Source of the DNA: Marisa cornuarietis
Lineage: Eukaryota; Mollusca; Gastropoda; Architaenioglossa; Ampullariidae
Assembly: GCA_004794655.1 (NCBI GenBank)
Contig: SMMW01000554.1
Span: 12,379,501 to 12,443,500 of the forward strand
Reading direction: 5' to 3'
Length of the DNA: 64,000 nt
The notes under the pieces are model-generated. The model saw only the letters and a program-made list of their open reading frames with translations, was not told the DNA's origin and ran no database searches. The translations under genes and the position numbers were made by a program. How positions within the stretch are numbered: position 1 is the stretch's first letter; each line of letters begins with the position of its first letter. Positions 32,624-44,924 of this stretch are shown here, one piece after another.

Positions 32624-33496
32624 AGTGGTACCTTGAGATACGAGTTTATTTCGTTCCGTAAACTCAATCAGCTCGTAACTCAAACAAATTATTCCCATTC
32701 AAAATAACTGAAACAGAATTAATCCTTTCTAGCCTCGAGAAAAATCTCTAAAGTATCGTAAATTCGGGGAAAAGTACATGTTTTAATAGAGAAACATACA
32801 CATATATACATTACTAATAAAGAAAAATAGCTGAAATAGAAATGTAATTGTTATTTAGTTCTTTTTTCTTCAGGTCGCCGTAAATGCTGCGTGCCTTTTC
32901 GCATATTACCGTCTCCGTATCTCCTGCCAGCTCTTTGTCTTTCATCCACAACAGCAGAAGCTTCTCCATTTCTTCATGAATATTTGTCCTTCATTGGGAC
33001 ATAATTTTAGTTCCTTTCGCTGGATTTGCACCTTTGATGGCATCCTTTTGTTTAAGGATGGCGCAAATTGTGGATGTACTACGGTCGTACATGTTGGCAG
33101 GATCCATCACTCGTACACCACACTCTTGTTTTTCTATTATTTCTTGCTTTATTTCTATCGTCATCACTCTCTTCTTCTTCTCACCACTGTCCTTTTCATT
33201 CACTTTCTTCGGCCCCATCGAAGCATAGTTAAAACTGCGAACATGATGCAAAAACGAGCACAACGCACAAGATACGACTTAGCTCTGTGGGTAACACGCG
33301 AGAAAGAACGAGACGACGCCGTGACGATGCCGCGATCCGAGCGCCCGACGGGCCAAGTTCCCGAATTGCGGGTTGGCTTCCCCAATGACCGTATCTCGAA
33401 ATTCAGCTCGGATCTCAAACAGGAAATTGGCCCGAGTCGCAGCTTGTATCTCAAGAAACTCGTATGCCGAGCAGCTCGTATCTCAAGGTACCACTG
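32624..33496 (-). mobile_element. Tigger/pogo-like DNA transposon, 3' deleted
   Basis: 873 bp with inverted ends CAGTGGTACCTTGAGATACG / CGTATCTCAAGGTACCACTG and TA on both sides. The minus-strand frame encodes the transposase start MGPKKVNEKDSGEKKKRVM with a helix-turn-helix (YDRSTSTICAILKQK). The frame then continues past a break into HEEMEKLLLLWMKDKELAG. The DDE catalytic domain is missing. Confidence 0.9.
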
Positions 33497-34019
33497 TATA
33501 AGGTAGTCAAAAGTTTGCACCAACCCTTTATTTAACATTATGAGAAAGAGAACATTTCAGGTACATAAAGTCTCAGCGTAGAGCAAGAAAAGTGTTGTAG
33601 CAAAACAGTTGTGTTATGAATTCTTGTAATTTCATATTGACAAATCCATTCAATGTCTCTGTAATGTGTCTCCTGTTTGTATTCCGAATAAACATTGGCA
33701 GCTTTGGATTTTTCTCCAGTTTACTAAAGTAGGGAAAGAACATGACTTTTTTGCTTACAACTTTTCATATTTCATCCCTCTAATAAGGAAGCGCAGCATA
33801 GTGTGCTATGATTCTGTCTTTGATCTTTGTTATTTCATTAACATAATGTCTTTAACAAGAGAACAACGAAATTTCCACAAAATATTTCAACCGATTTATC
33901 GCCGAACTTAATCGTAATTATATAGTGATCTGAGTGCAATATCTTTGTCAGACACGCACTGTTTAATCTACTTTGTTATATCGCTAATCAGTTTCTTGCC
34001 TAGAATATAGACTGTGCAT

Positions 34020-34780
34020 TGATCGCTATCGTTCAGGTTCTGCTAGCATGTTGAGAGAAGTAAGAGGGAAAAAAACTAGATATAATAAACGGTTTGATAC
34101 TGAATGTCAACAAATGAGGAGGAGAGTCAGGCAGTCTCAAACGTCTTCAACGAGCAAAACTACGGACAAAAACAAAACTGTGTACAAGGATACTTATATT
34201 CGAGAAAGGAAATAATACATTGTGTTTTCAGGCAAAACAGAGAAAATGGAATGAAGCGCAGTTAGCTAAATTAAGAACCTCTATAAATGTCTAGATCAAA
34301 CTATTCTGGTCAACAATCAAGGAAGTAAATAGAAAGACACTTGCACATAAAGAGATAGACCACAAGCAGTGGTATACTTATTTTACAAGGTCTTTAATAC
34401 TCCTGATTTCTCTACTGATGAAGATATAAATGAAGAATGGGTTGAAGGGACCAGTGAAGAATATTTATTTAATGACCCAATAACCCCTGAAGCATTCAAA
34501 AATGTTATCAAACATTTAAAATACGGAAAAAGTGCAGTTGCAGGCAAAATTATTAGTGAAATGATTAAAACTCAAACGCAGCTGTTTTTGACTTTCTGTT
34601 AAAACTCTTCAACATTTTATTAGACAAAGGTACTTTCCCATGCAAATGTTCCATATCTATCAGGATCTATTATGTACCAATACATGAAAAAAGGAAACAA
34701 AAATCAACCAAACAAATTAGAGAGAAGTTGCCTTTACTAGTGTTTTGTTTGACCTCAAAATCATAACCAAAGAGAGATAT
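34020..34780 (+). mobile_element. LINE relic (start of reverse transcriptase)
   Basis: EAFKNVIKHLKYGKSAVAGK followed by IISEMIK matches the LINE reverse-transcriptase opening 'kai..lk.gKapGpDgi..Ei.K'. Downstream a shifted frame reads LLKLFNILLDKGTFP. Multiple frameshifts; inactive. Confidence 0.7.
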
Positions 34781-34859
34781 TTAATAGTAATAATGACGAT
34801 AATTATATAAACACCATCGGTTTCTTTCTTTTCCCCGAGCATTATCCTTCCGCAGTAAG

Positions 34860-35328
34860 ACCCGCATCTTCAACACCAATGTGAAGGCAGTCCTACTGTA
34901 TGGCTCCGAAACCTGGAGAGTGACAAATACCATTAACAACAAGCTCCAGACCTTTACCAACCGATGCCTTCGCCATATTTTGGAAATAAGATGGCCTGAA
35001 AAGATCTCCAGTAGCAGCCTGTGGGAAAGAACTAACCAGAATGCCACTAGTCAAGACATCAAAAAGCGCAAGTGGGGCTGGATAGGACACACCCTGCGCA
35101 AACCAGTTGACACCATTGCCAGGCAGGCACTTGACTGTAACCCTCAGGGGAAGAGGAGAGTCGGGAGGCCAAAACAGACTTGGAAAAGACCAGTAGAGAG
35201 TGAGGCAAACGATGGCGAACCACATGGGCCCAACTGAGGGGGTCTGCCCAAAACCGAGTCCGCTGGCGAGGTGTTAATGCGGCCCTATGCTCCTCGAGGA
35301 GTAGCAAGGAATGATGATGATGATGATC
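34860..35328 (+). mobile_element. LINE 3' end with GATG tail
   Basis: The frame reads VKAVLLYGSETWRVTNTINN, FTNRCLRHILEIRWPEKIS, KWGWIGHTLRKP and GKRRVGRPKQTW, the standard C-terminal region of an invertebrate endonuclease-type LINE. It ends in (gat)n at 35,310-35,326, a typical 3' tail, and inserts in the intron opposite to gene direction. Confidence 0.87.
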
Positions 35329-35501
35329 GGTTTCTTTACCTTTTTTCTTTCTTTAAAATTCAAAGTTTTTTAAATAAAATTGCAGCACCTCTGGGAAGGT
35401 ATTATGAGATGCAAAGTAGGATGTATCATTACTCCAAATTATCTAATTTCAGAAAATAAATTACGTAATTACATTATACATATATATCAGCATAAACTCA
35501 C

Positions 35502-35741
35502 CATTCGCTTAATCACGAAGATCTTTGGGCCCAGGTGAGCGTTGATGGTTAAGAAGTGAAAAAGGCGTATGACGAATCCAATGAAGTTAAGGCAAAGGAT
35601 TATGAGAAGGAAAGTGTCACTCGTACCACAGAACCAGACGACGATTCCAGTAAATCCCAGATAGTAGTTCGTAATATTGAGAATGCTCAGTTGCGAAAGA
35701 AGTATAGAAACACACGGATATTTGCGTCGTTTGAATATTTC
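35502..35741 (-). CDS. Gene B exon: S3 and S4
   Basis: 80 codons, phase 0-0, acceptor TTTTCAG, donor GTGAGT. It contains YYLGFTGIVVWFCG (S3 area), LLIILCLNFIGFVIRLFHFL and NAHLGPKIFVIKRM. The last part is the TRPM signature 'lRlihiF.vnk.LGPKivivkrM', the clearest diagnostic in the window. Confidence 0.95.
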
Positions 35742-36387
35742 CTGAAAAGTACCAATATGTTTTTATTTTGGCAAGAACAAAGAAATAATACAGTGATGAA
35801 CTAGCTTTTCTCTGTTTGATTATTTATCTTCAAACGACTTATTTCTTATGAGAAAAGCTCAGTTCATTCCTACAGAAATGCTCTCTCTTTACTAAGAATT
35901 CAGAAAGAGATAGACAAAGACATGTTAAAATAAAATAGGCAACAAAGCATTTTTATACATAATGTACCTCTTACTGACACTGACTATTCTGGCTAACAAA
36001 GCAAAACAAAAACAATTAAAAAAAACACCCAAACAGCAAAGTAAATAAATAAGAATCTATAGCCCGTGTGTTTTCCTGTAAGTTAGGGGATTATATTTGA
36101 TGAAAGGTAGAGGCAAGAAGTCTACAGGCGCATGTGAGTGAGGGGACATAAAGCTGTTATTCTGGAAAACGACTACAAAGTCAGGAAGATATTAAAAACG
36201 TAAAAGTTTTCTCATCCAGTCGTAACAACAGGGTCGCCAGTTGCAACGCTTTCCTTTTTTGAAGACGAAGTTTAACTGACTTGAGATTGTGCCCCACTCA
36301 CAGCTCCAAGAATAAGCAGTTCAATCCACAGCCGCTTTTCTTGTGTACAGATTATCTTATTTTGTGTCCCAAGTAAAAATATCTTAC

Positions 36388-36525
36388 ATATGACACATGA
36401 AGTTCGTCTATGTACAGTGGGATGAACCAAATCATGAGAAAGATTTCCGAAGGGTGCACATCATTCGGGGGAACCCGCACCATCAGGACGTAGGCATAAA
36501 GAAGCAAAAAACCATTAAACAAAAA
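36388..36525 (-). CDS. Gene B exon: S1 and S2
   Basis: 46 codons, phase 0-0, acceptor GTTTCAG, donor GTAAGA. S1 is FLFNGFLLLYAYVLMVRVPP, as in TRPM 'flaFLllfsYvlLvdf.P', followed by IFLMIWFIPLYIDELHV, matching 'w.lifWvft...EEir'. Confidence 0.93.
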
Positions 36526-36811
36526 CTGAAACAGAAAAAAAATCCCATATCCTAGCGGCCAATAAAGCAGTAAACAATAAGTGGTTCGCTTTGACTAGGG
36601 AACGATATCTGGAAGACAGACTTCAACCTTTTCCTTTTTCGTTTACTTTTCATAGTTAATCAAACACTTACCTGTTGGGATGGCAAGGGAAGTTATTCAA
36701 TAAAAGATCTTGGAGAAAATTTAAAAAGCTGACTTTCTTCCCATAGAGCGCTAACCAACCACTTCGATCTTTTGAATTGTTTGAGTCTGTGTGCTTGATT
36801 GTGTGCTCTTT

Positions 36812-36889
36812 TATATATATATATATATATATCTGCATGTGTGTGTGTGTGTGTGTGTATGTGTGCGTGTAGGTGTGTAGGTGTGTGTG

Positions 36890-36920
<31 letters not shown>
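36812..36920. repeat. (AT)n-(TG)n compound microsatellite
   Basis: AT repeats (36,812-36,832) followed by interrupted TG repeats in a gene B intron. Confidence 0.95.
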
Positions 36921-37730
36921 AATTATACGCAACTCGAGGGTAGGAATACATGTCGCTTGCATGTGTGGTCATGAAAAAGAGCTAAAAGACAAAATTCTGA
37001 GTTTCAACTGATTCCTTTAAAAATATGACGAGTTCGAGAACCACATGCTATCTTCAGTGTGTTAAAATAATTTACACAGTCTCCAATGTCGAGAAACTCT
37101 ACCTTGTGAAGTCCGAAACCTGATATTAAGTCTAAGCGTTGTGACATCAGTAATTACAATTTACTTGAGAAAGGGCGAGAACTGAGCAAATACAACATAG
37201 TGATAAGACTTAGTAATCTATAGCACTACATCTGCTTGCGTTTGGTCAAGATCAGCCCAGTATTGTATGTTTGCTTGGATGTAGTTCCACAAGCAATAGT
37301 CACATGACTGGCATAGATCTGGGAATTTTCCAAAATTGACATTTATATATATATATATATATTGTCTGTTTGCTGAAAGGCAGTTTTACTTAGTAGACGG
37401 AGGAAGATTTCAAATGTTTTGGCTGATCTACGCTAGACTGGAAAATGTTAATCAACTTAAAGTTTTATGGAAACAAAAATTAAACTTCTTTATACGTTAA
37501 TTTGATTTCGCAAGGTTAATTATTTGACAAGGTTCAGGTACAAAATTAAAGCATTCTCTAAACAAACTGAAATGGGTGGGAGGATAAATTACGCTAATAG
37601 AAAACAAATTAAAACATGATGCTTACACGCACGTCCACACCGTCTGGTCTTGGGCTTCAAGCTGCGTACAACAGGCAAACGCAATGTTGCCTGAATTAAA
37701 GTCCATGAGAATTAAAATAAATATACATAC

Positions 37731-37824
37731 CCATCGACTGTAAAACTTGAAGGACGGATCGCTAAATTTTCGTGGCCATCCGGAGACCCACCGAGAAAAT
37801 GCATCCCCCAGCTGTGCTTGTCCT
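37731..37824 (-). CDS. Gene B exon: pre-S1 segment
   Basis: 94 bp with donor GTATGT. It encodes FSRWVSGWPRKFSDPSFKFY directly before S1, like TRPM 'kf..f..aP..kFw'. Acceptor CAAAG at 37,825 gives the phase required by exon 38,170-38,273. Confidence 0.85.
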
Positions 37825-38169
37825 CTTTGAAGTCATCAACATGCAAGGAACAAATAAAGAGTCCGCAGGAGTCATCAAACGTGCTGGTACGTACAGGACA
37901 ACTTGTGAGTTTAAGTACTCACTTCGGAAAGTGTGGTTGTTTGCTATTCATTGGCCATTAGATTTCCTTCTGGTTATATTTTTATTATTAAAAAGCATGT
38001 TTAAAGAATGACACAATATCTTATTTGAAACCCCTTACTTTCTCCGTGGTGGCCTCTTTTCATTGGTTGAAAAAGGTGCATTTCAGTATCAGACTAAGAA
38101 ATCAAAATACAGCAAACATAAAGAGATCTTATGTCAAAGACAATTATTTAAGAATGCTTAAGTACAAAC

Positions 38170-38273
38170 CTCTTGTTTTGCGAAAAAATCAGACAGAATT
38201 GTGGGATGATAACAAAGATGGCGCAAACGACATACACAACTTGGGTGAAGAAGACACAAATATTTGCCTTTAT
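38170..38273 (-). CDS. Gene B exon: hydrophobic pre-S1 helix
   Basis: 104 bp with acceptor TTTTCAG and donor GTTTGT. The peptide IKANICVFFTQVVYVVCAIF continues VIIPQFCLIF, matching the buried TRPM pre-S1 'il..lflPPli' stretch, with IIPQF for PPL. Phases fit both neighbours. Confidence 0.83.
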
Positions 38274-39304
38274 CTGAAAATAAATACATCTACGTACAAT
38301 ATCTAAATGATACTGATACATAAAATAGATACCACATTTATATGCTATTGATACAACATCTATATGTACTGATATAACAAATGTTTTCACACTTTTGGTA
38401 TTTGATTACTGAAGCTGTCTATCAAATAAATTACTTTTTATTAACATTGAAATAACGACTTAGATCTTGAAGTAGTTTATGATTTTATTGTTCAGTGGCG
38501 TTGCAACCGGGTGGGCAAGGAAGGCAGCTGCTCCATCAAAAAGATGCTGGGAAGGCAAGAATTTGAACGTCGTTCAGTCAGCATGGTGCTCCCCCCACCC
38601 AAAGCCGAGCCTCTTCCTACGCTACTGTTGTTATACACACAGCATTTTTTGGAAGTCTTTCTTCTCGAATATTACCTGTCATCTGCAAAACAGTACTCAA
38701 TTTTAAAAAAGCTGTCTTTGATAATAGAACTGTAGGAATTTTTCTCTCCTGGACCGGCTCAACTGATGTGAGATCTCTCAAGCTGTGTGCCAACGTGTTT
38801 CCACGGTACCAGTTAAGAAATGAAAATTAAAAAAGTCCAAGTGTCGTTGCCATTGTCAGACTCTACTTTGTCAGTTCTTTGGTTCCGTATGTGTGGAAAC
38901 TACATTTACCTTTCATGGAAGTATTTTCGTCAGTATACAGTTCTTTAAATATGACTGTCTTCGTTGATCAAAACAATTATTCTGGTTTAGTTGTGTCTGT
39001 CTATGAACTCCATCTGCGTCCCCGGTCTGTTGTTTAATCTACAAGTAACGATTTTGAATTTACTTCCTTCCATGCCTTGGGGACTGTGTATGATGAACTA
39101 CGTTGTAAACATTTAGCAGACATGCAGAAACGTTGTCGCTAATAAAGCAACATTCGTAATATTCTGAGGACATCTGCAATTCTGTGGATATTTTTAACCG
39201 TGTATTTGTTGCTTTTCGTAATGCTTGATACATTTCCTCTATATGAACACGAACACTTTGTTCATCGTACCGCTTAGCGTGCGATGATCATATATTATAA
39301 CATG

Positions 39305-39346
39305 TGTGTATATATATATATTATATATAAGATAGAGAGAGAGAGA
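39305..39346. repeat. AT and GA simple repeats
   Basis: tatatatatata tracts followed by gagagagaga, intronic. Confidence 0.9.
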
Positions 39347-39568
39347 GATCCCAAGTCTCCCATGTTCTGAATGTGTTACCACTACAAAAGGCATAAAAGA
39401 CTACTGGGATATCAAAATAAGCAATGGAAGCATGTCAGTAAACCAAAACCTGCAAAACTATACTACAAATAAATAAGGTTTGGAGGCAATATGTTTTATG
39501 ACATCAGACACGACAACTTCATTACCATGTTCTAGGCATTCTTATCGTCAAAAAGATATTTCCTTTAC

Positions 39569-39604
39569 CTTATCTTTGTCCGTTTCTTGCTTTTTTTGTT
39601 TTTC
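39569..39604 (-). CDS. Gene B microexon: charged linker
   Basis: 12 codons, phase 0-0, acceptor TATCCAG, donor GTAAAG: EKQKKQETDKDK. It sits between two conserved phase-0 exons, so it can be included or skipped without changing frame. It resembles the linker microexons at 49-53 kb. Confidence 0.55.
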
Positions 39605-40836
39605 CTGGATAAAATTGACAAAACCTGACACATCAGCTTGCTCAAACACGTTAGCTTTTCTACAAATAAGTCAATCATTTATCTACTCAGACCCACCTCC
39701 GCTGGCATTCTACCCAGGATGTATCCACCAATAAATCTTTTAGTAAATGAATCTATGCTTATATCGATGCTCACACACGAACGCTCGTCTTCATCCACCC
39801 TCCCTTTGGCACATACAAACATACACAAGCACCTTCCTGACGTATATAAAATGTCTGCAAAACTATAGAAATTCAGTCTACCTGTCCTAAGGTGTAGTTC
39901 AAAATATTAAGTGGACATTTTAATTTTTTTGTTTTTGTTTGAGACATACTCAAAGAACTCGTGACCATGAACTGCTCACAATTTTTTACGCACTGTTTAC
40001 ATACCAAGGGAATCCCCTTACTGTTTCTATCATTTGCAAATACATCACAAGGCTAATGTCACTAACGATTCCCAGTTTACATGTTTAACCCACAATCTTG
40101 ACTCGATTTGTGCCGATGCTCATAAATTCCTCTTTGGAGTTTCCTGACATCGGGTCTTAAGTCCAGAACCAGTATATCGCATATCCCACTACCCAGGGTT
40201 AGACCCCCCTTGACCACCTCTAAGAACTGTGCCACGTGCCTAGCGCGATGCTCTAACAATATCTGTGTCGAGATAACGCTGATTCTTATGCCATTCCCAG
40301 ATAGCATTGTTATACAGGGAAAGACAACGAATATTCATACAGCGAATATCCAAGATAAGATCTGAACTCTAACCCGCTCACAAGAGCAGGGACAAGCTAG
40401 GGTGTTAACTACTACACTAAAGTAGCACCTAGCATTCGTGTGCGGCAACATAAAATTACTTTTAATTTAGAATGGCGCCATCTGTGTGAGGATTCACTTG
40501 ATATTCTGACTGTAGTTGTTATCTTCAACGTTTTACCGTATTTCTACGAAGGTTCACTAAGAACACGGTGATAAAAATCTTGTTTTTGAAACGAAAATTA
40601 TCTTCTCGGAGCGTTAGCAAGGGACGTTGCGTCAACACGAAGTGCATGGTGTGTAACTGTGTTTTGAGATGACAGATTTTACAACAGTTTTCAAATCTAC
40701 AAACCTATAGTACCAAACAAACATATATTTTATTAGAATACACATTAGAGTTTGAATATTACTTAATATTTAAGCATCTTTATTTTGTTCTATAGCTTCA
40801 ATCCTCTGTGGTTACTCTCATTCAACCATCACTTAT

Positions 40837-40905
40837 TACGTCATACATTCTACGTCATACATTCTACGTCATACTCACTACATCATAATCCTAAGTCATA
40901 CATCT
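40837..40905. repeat. Short tandem repeat tacgtcatacattc
   Basis: Four to five degenerate copies of a 14 bp unit with TACGTCA, a palindrome-like CRE-type motif; intronic. Confidence 0.7.
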
Positions 40906-42003
40906 TAAGAAGTTTTTGGCAAATGTTTACATAGCATTTATTTAATATTTTTGATTAAATGTAATTTTTCCTACCATTTTAAAATGTTTGCAAAATGTTT
41001 CAGTTTTAAACGTTTATTCTGTAAAAGTTTCTAAAATGTTTCTAAAATGTTTCATATCAAACTTTTACATTAGTGCAACTATGTTAGCGTTTTTAGAACG
41101 TTTATAAAATGTTTCATTGTTGTCTGGGTTGCGCCAAAGGCTGAAAGCTAATATGGAAACCGAGCATTAGAAAAAGCTTTTTTTGATAATAAGAAAGTTA
41201 CTATTAAAATGCAGAAGATATTAACAGTAACAAAAAGTGAACAAAAATTAAGTACTTTTAAATATTTTTGCTTATGAAAAGTCTATATTCAGTGGCGTGC
41301 TGTCCGTAGACACGGTGGACTAGGCTAGTCCCTAAGAGTCACAAGTAATCATTTTTTTTAATTTGACGATACTTTAACATAAAGCGTTTTAGAATTATTG
41401 AAAAGCGCCGGCGAAAAATGCGTCTTGCCTCTCTTCAAACCGTAGCCCCACCAAGCGCCTGCTGCACTCGAGAAACTAGCCTTAGCAGTCGCTACCGCGT
41501 TCCGCCTGCTGTTGGATTGAGTAGATCACGTGGTCTGGGGACTTGGGCCATCGTGGCGCTTCCCCTCAGCCCTTCATCGCCTGTGTTAACTCCAGCTTGT
41601 CTGTATGCTAAGTTACGTGCGAAGTTTCTACTAAAGATCGACAGGAATCCGTGGTTGCACAGTCACAATCTCCAGCCTAAGTATGTTAGTGTATTTTGAA
41701 GTCCAATAAGCGTACTTAACTCAGGACTGACTGAAAACAAAAATCTTTTTTGTAAATTGAGAGGGACTCGGATCGAGAAAACTGGTCCCCTTTAATATGT
41801 CATCAGGAGCTCGCGCTGGGTCAGCGCAACTTTTCTTTCAATCAGTCTTTGCCAGCTATAAAACTAGCTATGGCACTAAGCTCAACGACGTTTAAACATT
41901 ATGAAGAGCTGCATAAAGTTAATGGTGACAGGCAAAATAACTCAATACCTAAAACTTATGACAGGTAAAGGTGAAATAAATGATGGTTTAAAACAACCGA
42001 GAG

Positions 42004-42415
42004 GATGTGACCTGTTAAGTAGGTTAGTTTACACGCTCCCATAGCAATGTCTGCATGGTGTAGTGGTTACGCGCGGTGCTTTTTTTTTTTTTTTTTTTTT
42101 GATAGCTATTGCGTTCGAATCTCAACTGATTCTTGTTTTTGTTTTGGGATTTTTTTTTCATTTTTGTTTTCAAGTATAATGAATTCTCTTTCAAGCCTTT
42201 CATAAAGACCCACTGATTACTAATCTATCTGTGTAAAGTCATATCAATAGATACTTACCTAATTTCTACTATCATACATTGATTTCGAAATATAAATGTT
42301 TTAGACTCACAGGTGATAGAAATTGCTTTAGTTTAGTAACAGTTATTGCGTTTGAAAGACGATATTTTTATTTTTTACATAGCGTGTAATCTAACCTACT
42401 TAACAGGTTACATTG
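42004..42415. repeat. Nested foldback inside the hAT-like element
   Basis: Ends cctgttaagtaggttag (42,011-42,027) and ctaacctacttaacagg (42,391-42,407) are perfect inverted copies, and similarity continues for several bases on each side. It encloses the tRNA-like segment. Confidence 0.75.
42049..42131 (+). repeat. tRNA-like segment split by poly-T
   Basis: A-box-like tggtgtagtgg (42,056-42,066) and B-box-like gcgttcgaatctc (42,111-42,123) are in correct order, separated by 21 consecutive T (42,080-42,100). It looks like a tRNA-derived SINE head or pseudogene. The T run would stop RNA polymerase III. Confidence 0.55.
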
Positions 42416-42714
42416 TCTCGCTTGTTTTCGACCATTTCCCCTTTCTAACGTCATTTAAGGCTTATATATGGTATCTACAAAATTATCTGGTATTTTCAAA
42501 TAAATCATGATCTTATAATCAACATTATTATAAAACCTGATTCATTGCTTGCTTGCATTGCTATTTACCTAGTACGAGATACATATTTAAGCATCAAGAG
42601 AAATGCAGGAATTCGCGAAGCTTATAGCGCCCCCCCCCCCAGTCACCTAGCTGGTCCCCAGGGGAAAATCCCACCGCACGCGACTGTCTATATTATTTTC
42701 TCTTATATGCAAGT

Positions 42715-43095
42715 AATATAATAATAAATGAAGATTTTTATAGTGCATATTCACACTCAAGGAGAGCATGCTCTTAGCGCTTAAAACGGGGAAGAGACAT
42801 GGACTAAGTGGACAGAACACGAGGGACGGAAGAATAAACAACAGTACTGACGACAAACAGACAACAAAGAAAGAAAACACAAAAAGGCACCAATAACAGG
42901 AACTGAGAATATAGTGATTCTGCAGAGAAAGATGGTAGAAAAGTAGCAAGAGCAGAAGGGGGAGGGTAAGAAGGACGAGCATTGTGTGGACTGTGTTAGG
43001 AGTAATGCTCAAGGAAGAGGTGCGTTTTCAGTGCAGATTTGAAGGATTCAATTGTAGGAAGGGAGAGAGTTCCATTGTTTTGCTGCACAGTAGCC
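42715..43095 (-). repeat. LINE-associated dispersed repeat, minus orientation
   Basis: The segment from gatttttatagtgcat through aagcgctaagagc (reverse) to the block gtgtggactgtgttaggagt recurs at 53,536-53,780, next to a LINE reverse-transcriptase relic. It is probably the 3' and linked parts of the same L2/CR1-like family. Confidence 0.65.
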
Positions 43096-43217
43096 AAAAA
43101 TCCTGTAATATCTCTAATATCAAAAGGAAATATTATTCACAACATAAAACACAAAACAAACAGCAGTATTAAAACATACAAGACATTGAAAGCTATAAAC
43201 TATAAAATGTTAAGTAC

Positions 43218-43446
43218 ATCATCGCTGTCTTGCAAGGAAAGTCTGCCCTTCCACACGACGTCTGCTAATTTCTGACAAGCCTCCTGTGCAATGAACCTTC
43301 TGCACCGTGCTCGCTCTGCTATTTCCCAGCAGGTGATGTTCCTCCAGTAGTCAGTATTCTGTATTCTTCTCAAAAGTCTATATGTCCTCTTTTGGTTTTT
43401 CTCGTATAGTGTATTTAAATCCTTTATCGCCAGGTTTTCAAACTCC
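43218..43446 (-). CDS. Gene B exon: TRPM helical region, 'YW..TCL..A' block
   Basis: 229 bp with acceptor ATCAACAG and donor GTACTT. It encodes EFENLAIKDLNTLYEKN, then TDYWRNITCWEIAERARCRR and QEACQKLADVVWKGRLSL. This follows the TRPM pattern 'fe.lAigvLdecy..d...a..LL......W...tCL.lA......fiaH...Q.lL...W.G.l' closely. Phases fit exons 44,602-44,714 and 39,569-39,604. Confidence 0.9.
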
Positions 43447-44601
43447 CTGTTGATAAAAGTGTCAGCTATTTATTATTGACATTTTGAAAACTGATGAGAA
43501 CAGAATTTACAAAAAAACACTCTATTAACAGTACTGGACTATCTCTGTAGCCAGCTTGGAGAAGGAGGGGAGAACAACATCAAATAATGCCGAGAATTCA
43601 GAACACTAGTGCATGGATGTTACAGAAACCAAATCAAAGTATCTTATCCCTAAAGGGAGGCAGTCATACTTTATATTTTAGCCATGAAAAGTACAAAGGC
43701 TGTTAGCTGCTGTATTCAGTTGGTAAACGTTGCCCCGATATACAAGTTGATTATGAATTTCAGTTTCATAAGAACACAAGTGTAAATAATGTGATTATAT
43801 TATAGCAAAACTAAAATGTAAGTGTTGTCCAGTGAACTTAAGGTCGCTGGGGAGTCATGTGTTAAAGACTTCAGTTATCTCGACACTAGAAATTTTTTGA
43901 GGGCAGAAAACACTTTTGTCAGTGTCCGATTTTCAAATGGACAGAGTCTTTCTCCTTTTTCAAACTGTCCTTTCTGCCCAGCTCTCTAGTGCGTTATGTA
44001 TCCATTCAACAGCTGGATCAAGTGAAGTAAGTATACACAAGTATCAAACCATCCAGTAAGCACATCTTTTGCCTCTACGCTGATGCCCATTCAACTATCC
44101 CCACCCTTAAAATTTTAGTTAATCAAACTTTGAAGAAAACATTACAGGAACTGATAATAAGCCAGATATGAGGTCCAAGACGTTAGTGGGCTTATTGTCG
44201 CTGCAAAAATGGAAAATACTGCGTGCATGTCATTCAAAGATTTGTCTGACCATGAAATGGCAAGTTTGTCTTACTTGCATATAACAATCTTATAAGACGT
44301 TTACGCTTTGCATACACAAATGTATACATTTCAGTTGTGTATGACTTGTTAGTGTTTACAGTTTTGCCATTCTACTACTAACTTAGGCATATAGTAATTA
44401 AAAGGGCCAAACCAGTACTCTGACATTAATCTAAGAAGCTGCTTAAGGCGAAGAAGAAATAAAATGGAGTGCACTATTTCAAAATTTGCACAAGTTTCTG
44501 TTTTTACTAATACCGGGAAATGTATCCATGCCTAGCTGCGTACGTGCACACCTGCATTCACTTATTTACATACATTCATCAATACATATTGACATATTTA
44601 C

Positions 44602-44714
44602 TCAATGTTCTTCTTTATATCTTCTTGCTCGTCCTGGAAATTCACGTCTTCCATGGTCCTGTTCTGTATGGCCTTAAGCAAAGCGCAGGCAACCAAGGCA
44701 GTGGTGATGCGGTC
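44602..44714 (-). CDS. Gene B exon: TRPM helical region
   Basis: 113 bp with acceptor TTCTTAG and donor GTAAAT. It encodes DRITTALVACALLKAIQNRT and an acidic end QDEQEDIKKNI, matching TRPM 'd.v..AL.AakiLk.la'. Two leftover bases complete a codon with the next exon. Confidence 0.85.
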
Positions 44715-44924
44715 CTAAGAAGAAAGCAAGTCAGAGAACAAACTCACAATCGTTTTGCATAATCAACAACTGAGCCTTCAAAACAGGTTATTTATTGAAA
44801 GGCAGTTTTCCCTTTCTTAGTGCAGACAATTTACCAGCATAGAAGTTACCAGCTGGAAACTAAAACATGTGCGCCAAGGATACTTCAGTGAAGTAAATCT
44901 CAAATAAAGAGATTATACATACTA

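Larger units (their letters stand above)
32561..35501. other. Gene B intron filled with transposons
   Basis: It holds a Tigger-like element (32,624-33,496), unassigned AT-rich DNA (33,500-34,020), a LINE relic (34,020-34,780) and a second LINE 3' end (34,860-35,328). Confidence 0.8.
41290..42686. mobile_element. hAT-like non-autonomous DNA transposon
   Basis: Inverted ends CAGTGGCGTGC and GCACGCGACTG are flanked by the perfect 8 bp duplication tctatatt (41,282-41,289 and 42,687-42,694), as expected for hAT. No transposase is recognised; the short frame at 41,418-41,699 has no domain. A nested inverted repeat with a tRNA-like segment lies at 42,004-42,415. Confidence 0.85.

Noticed and set aside
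42647..43012. 121-codon minus-strand leucine-rich frame
   Set aside because: Spans a hAT-element end and a dispersed repeat; copies elsewhere are broken.
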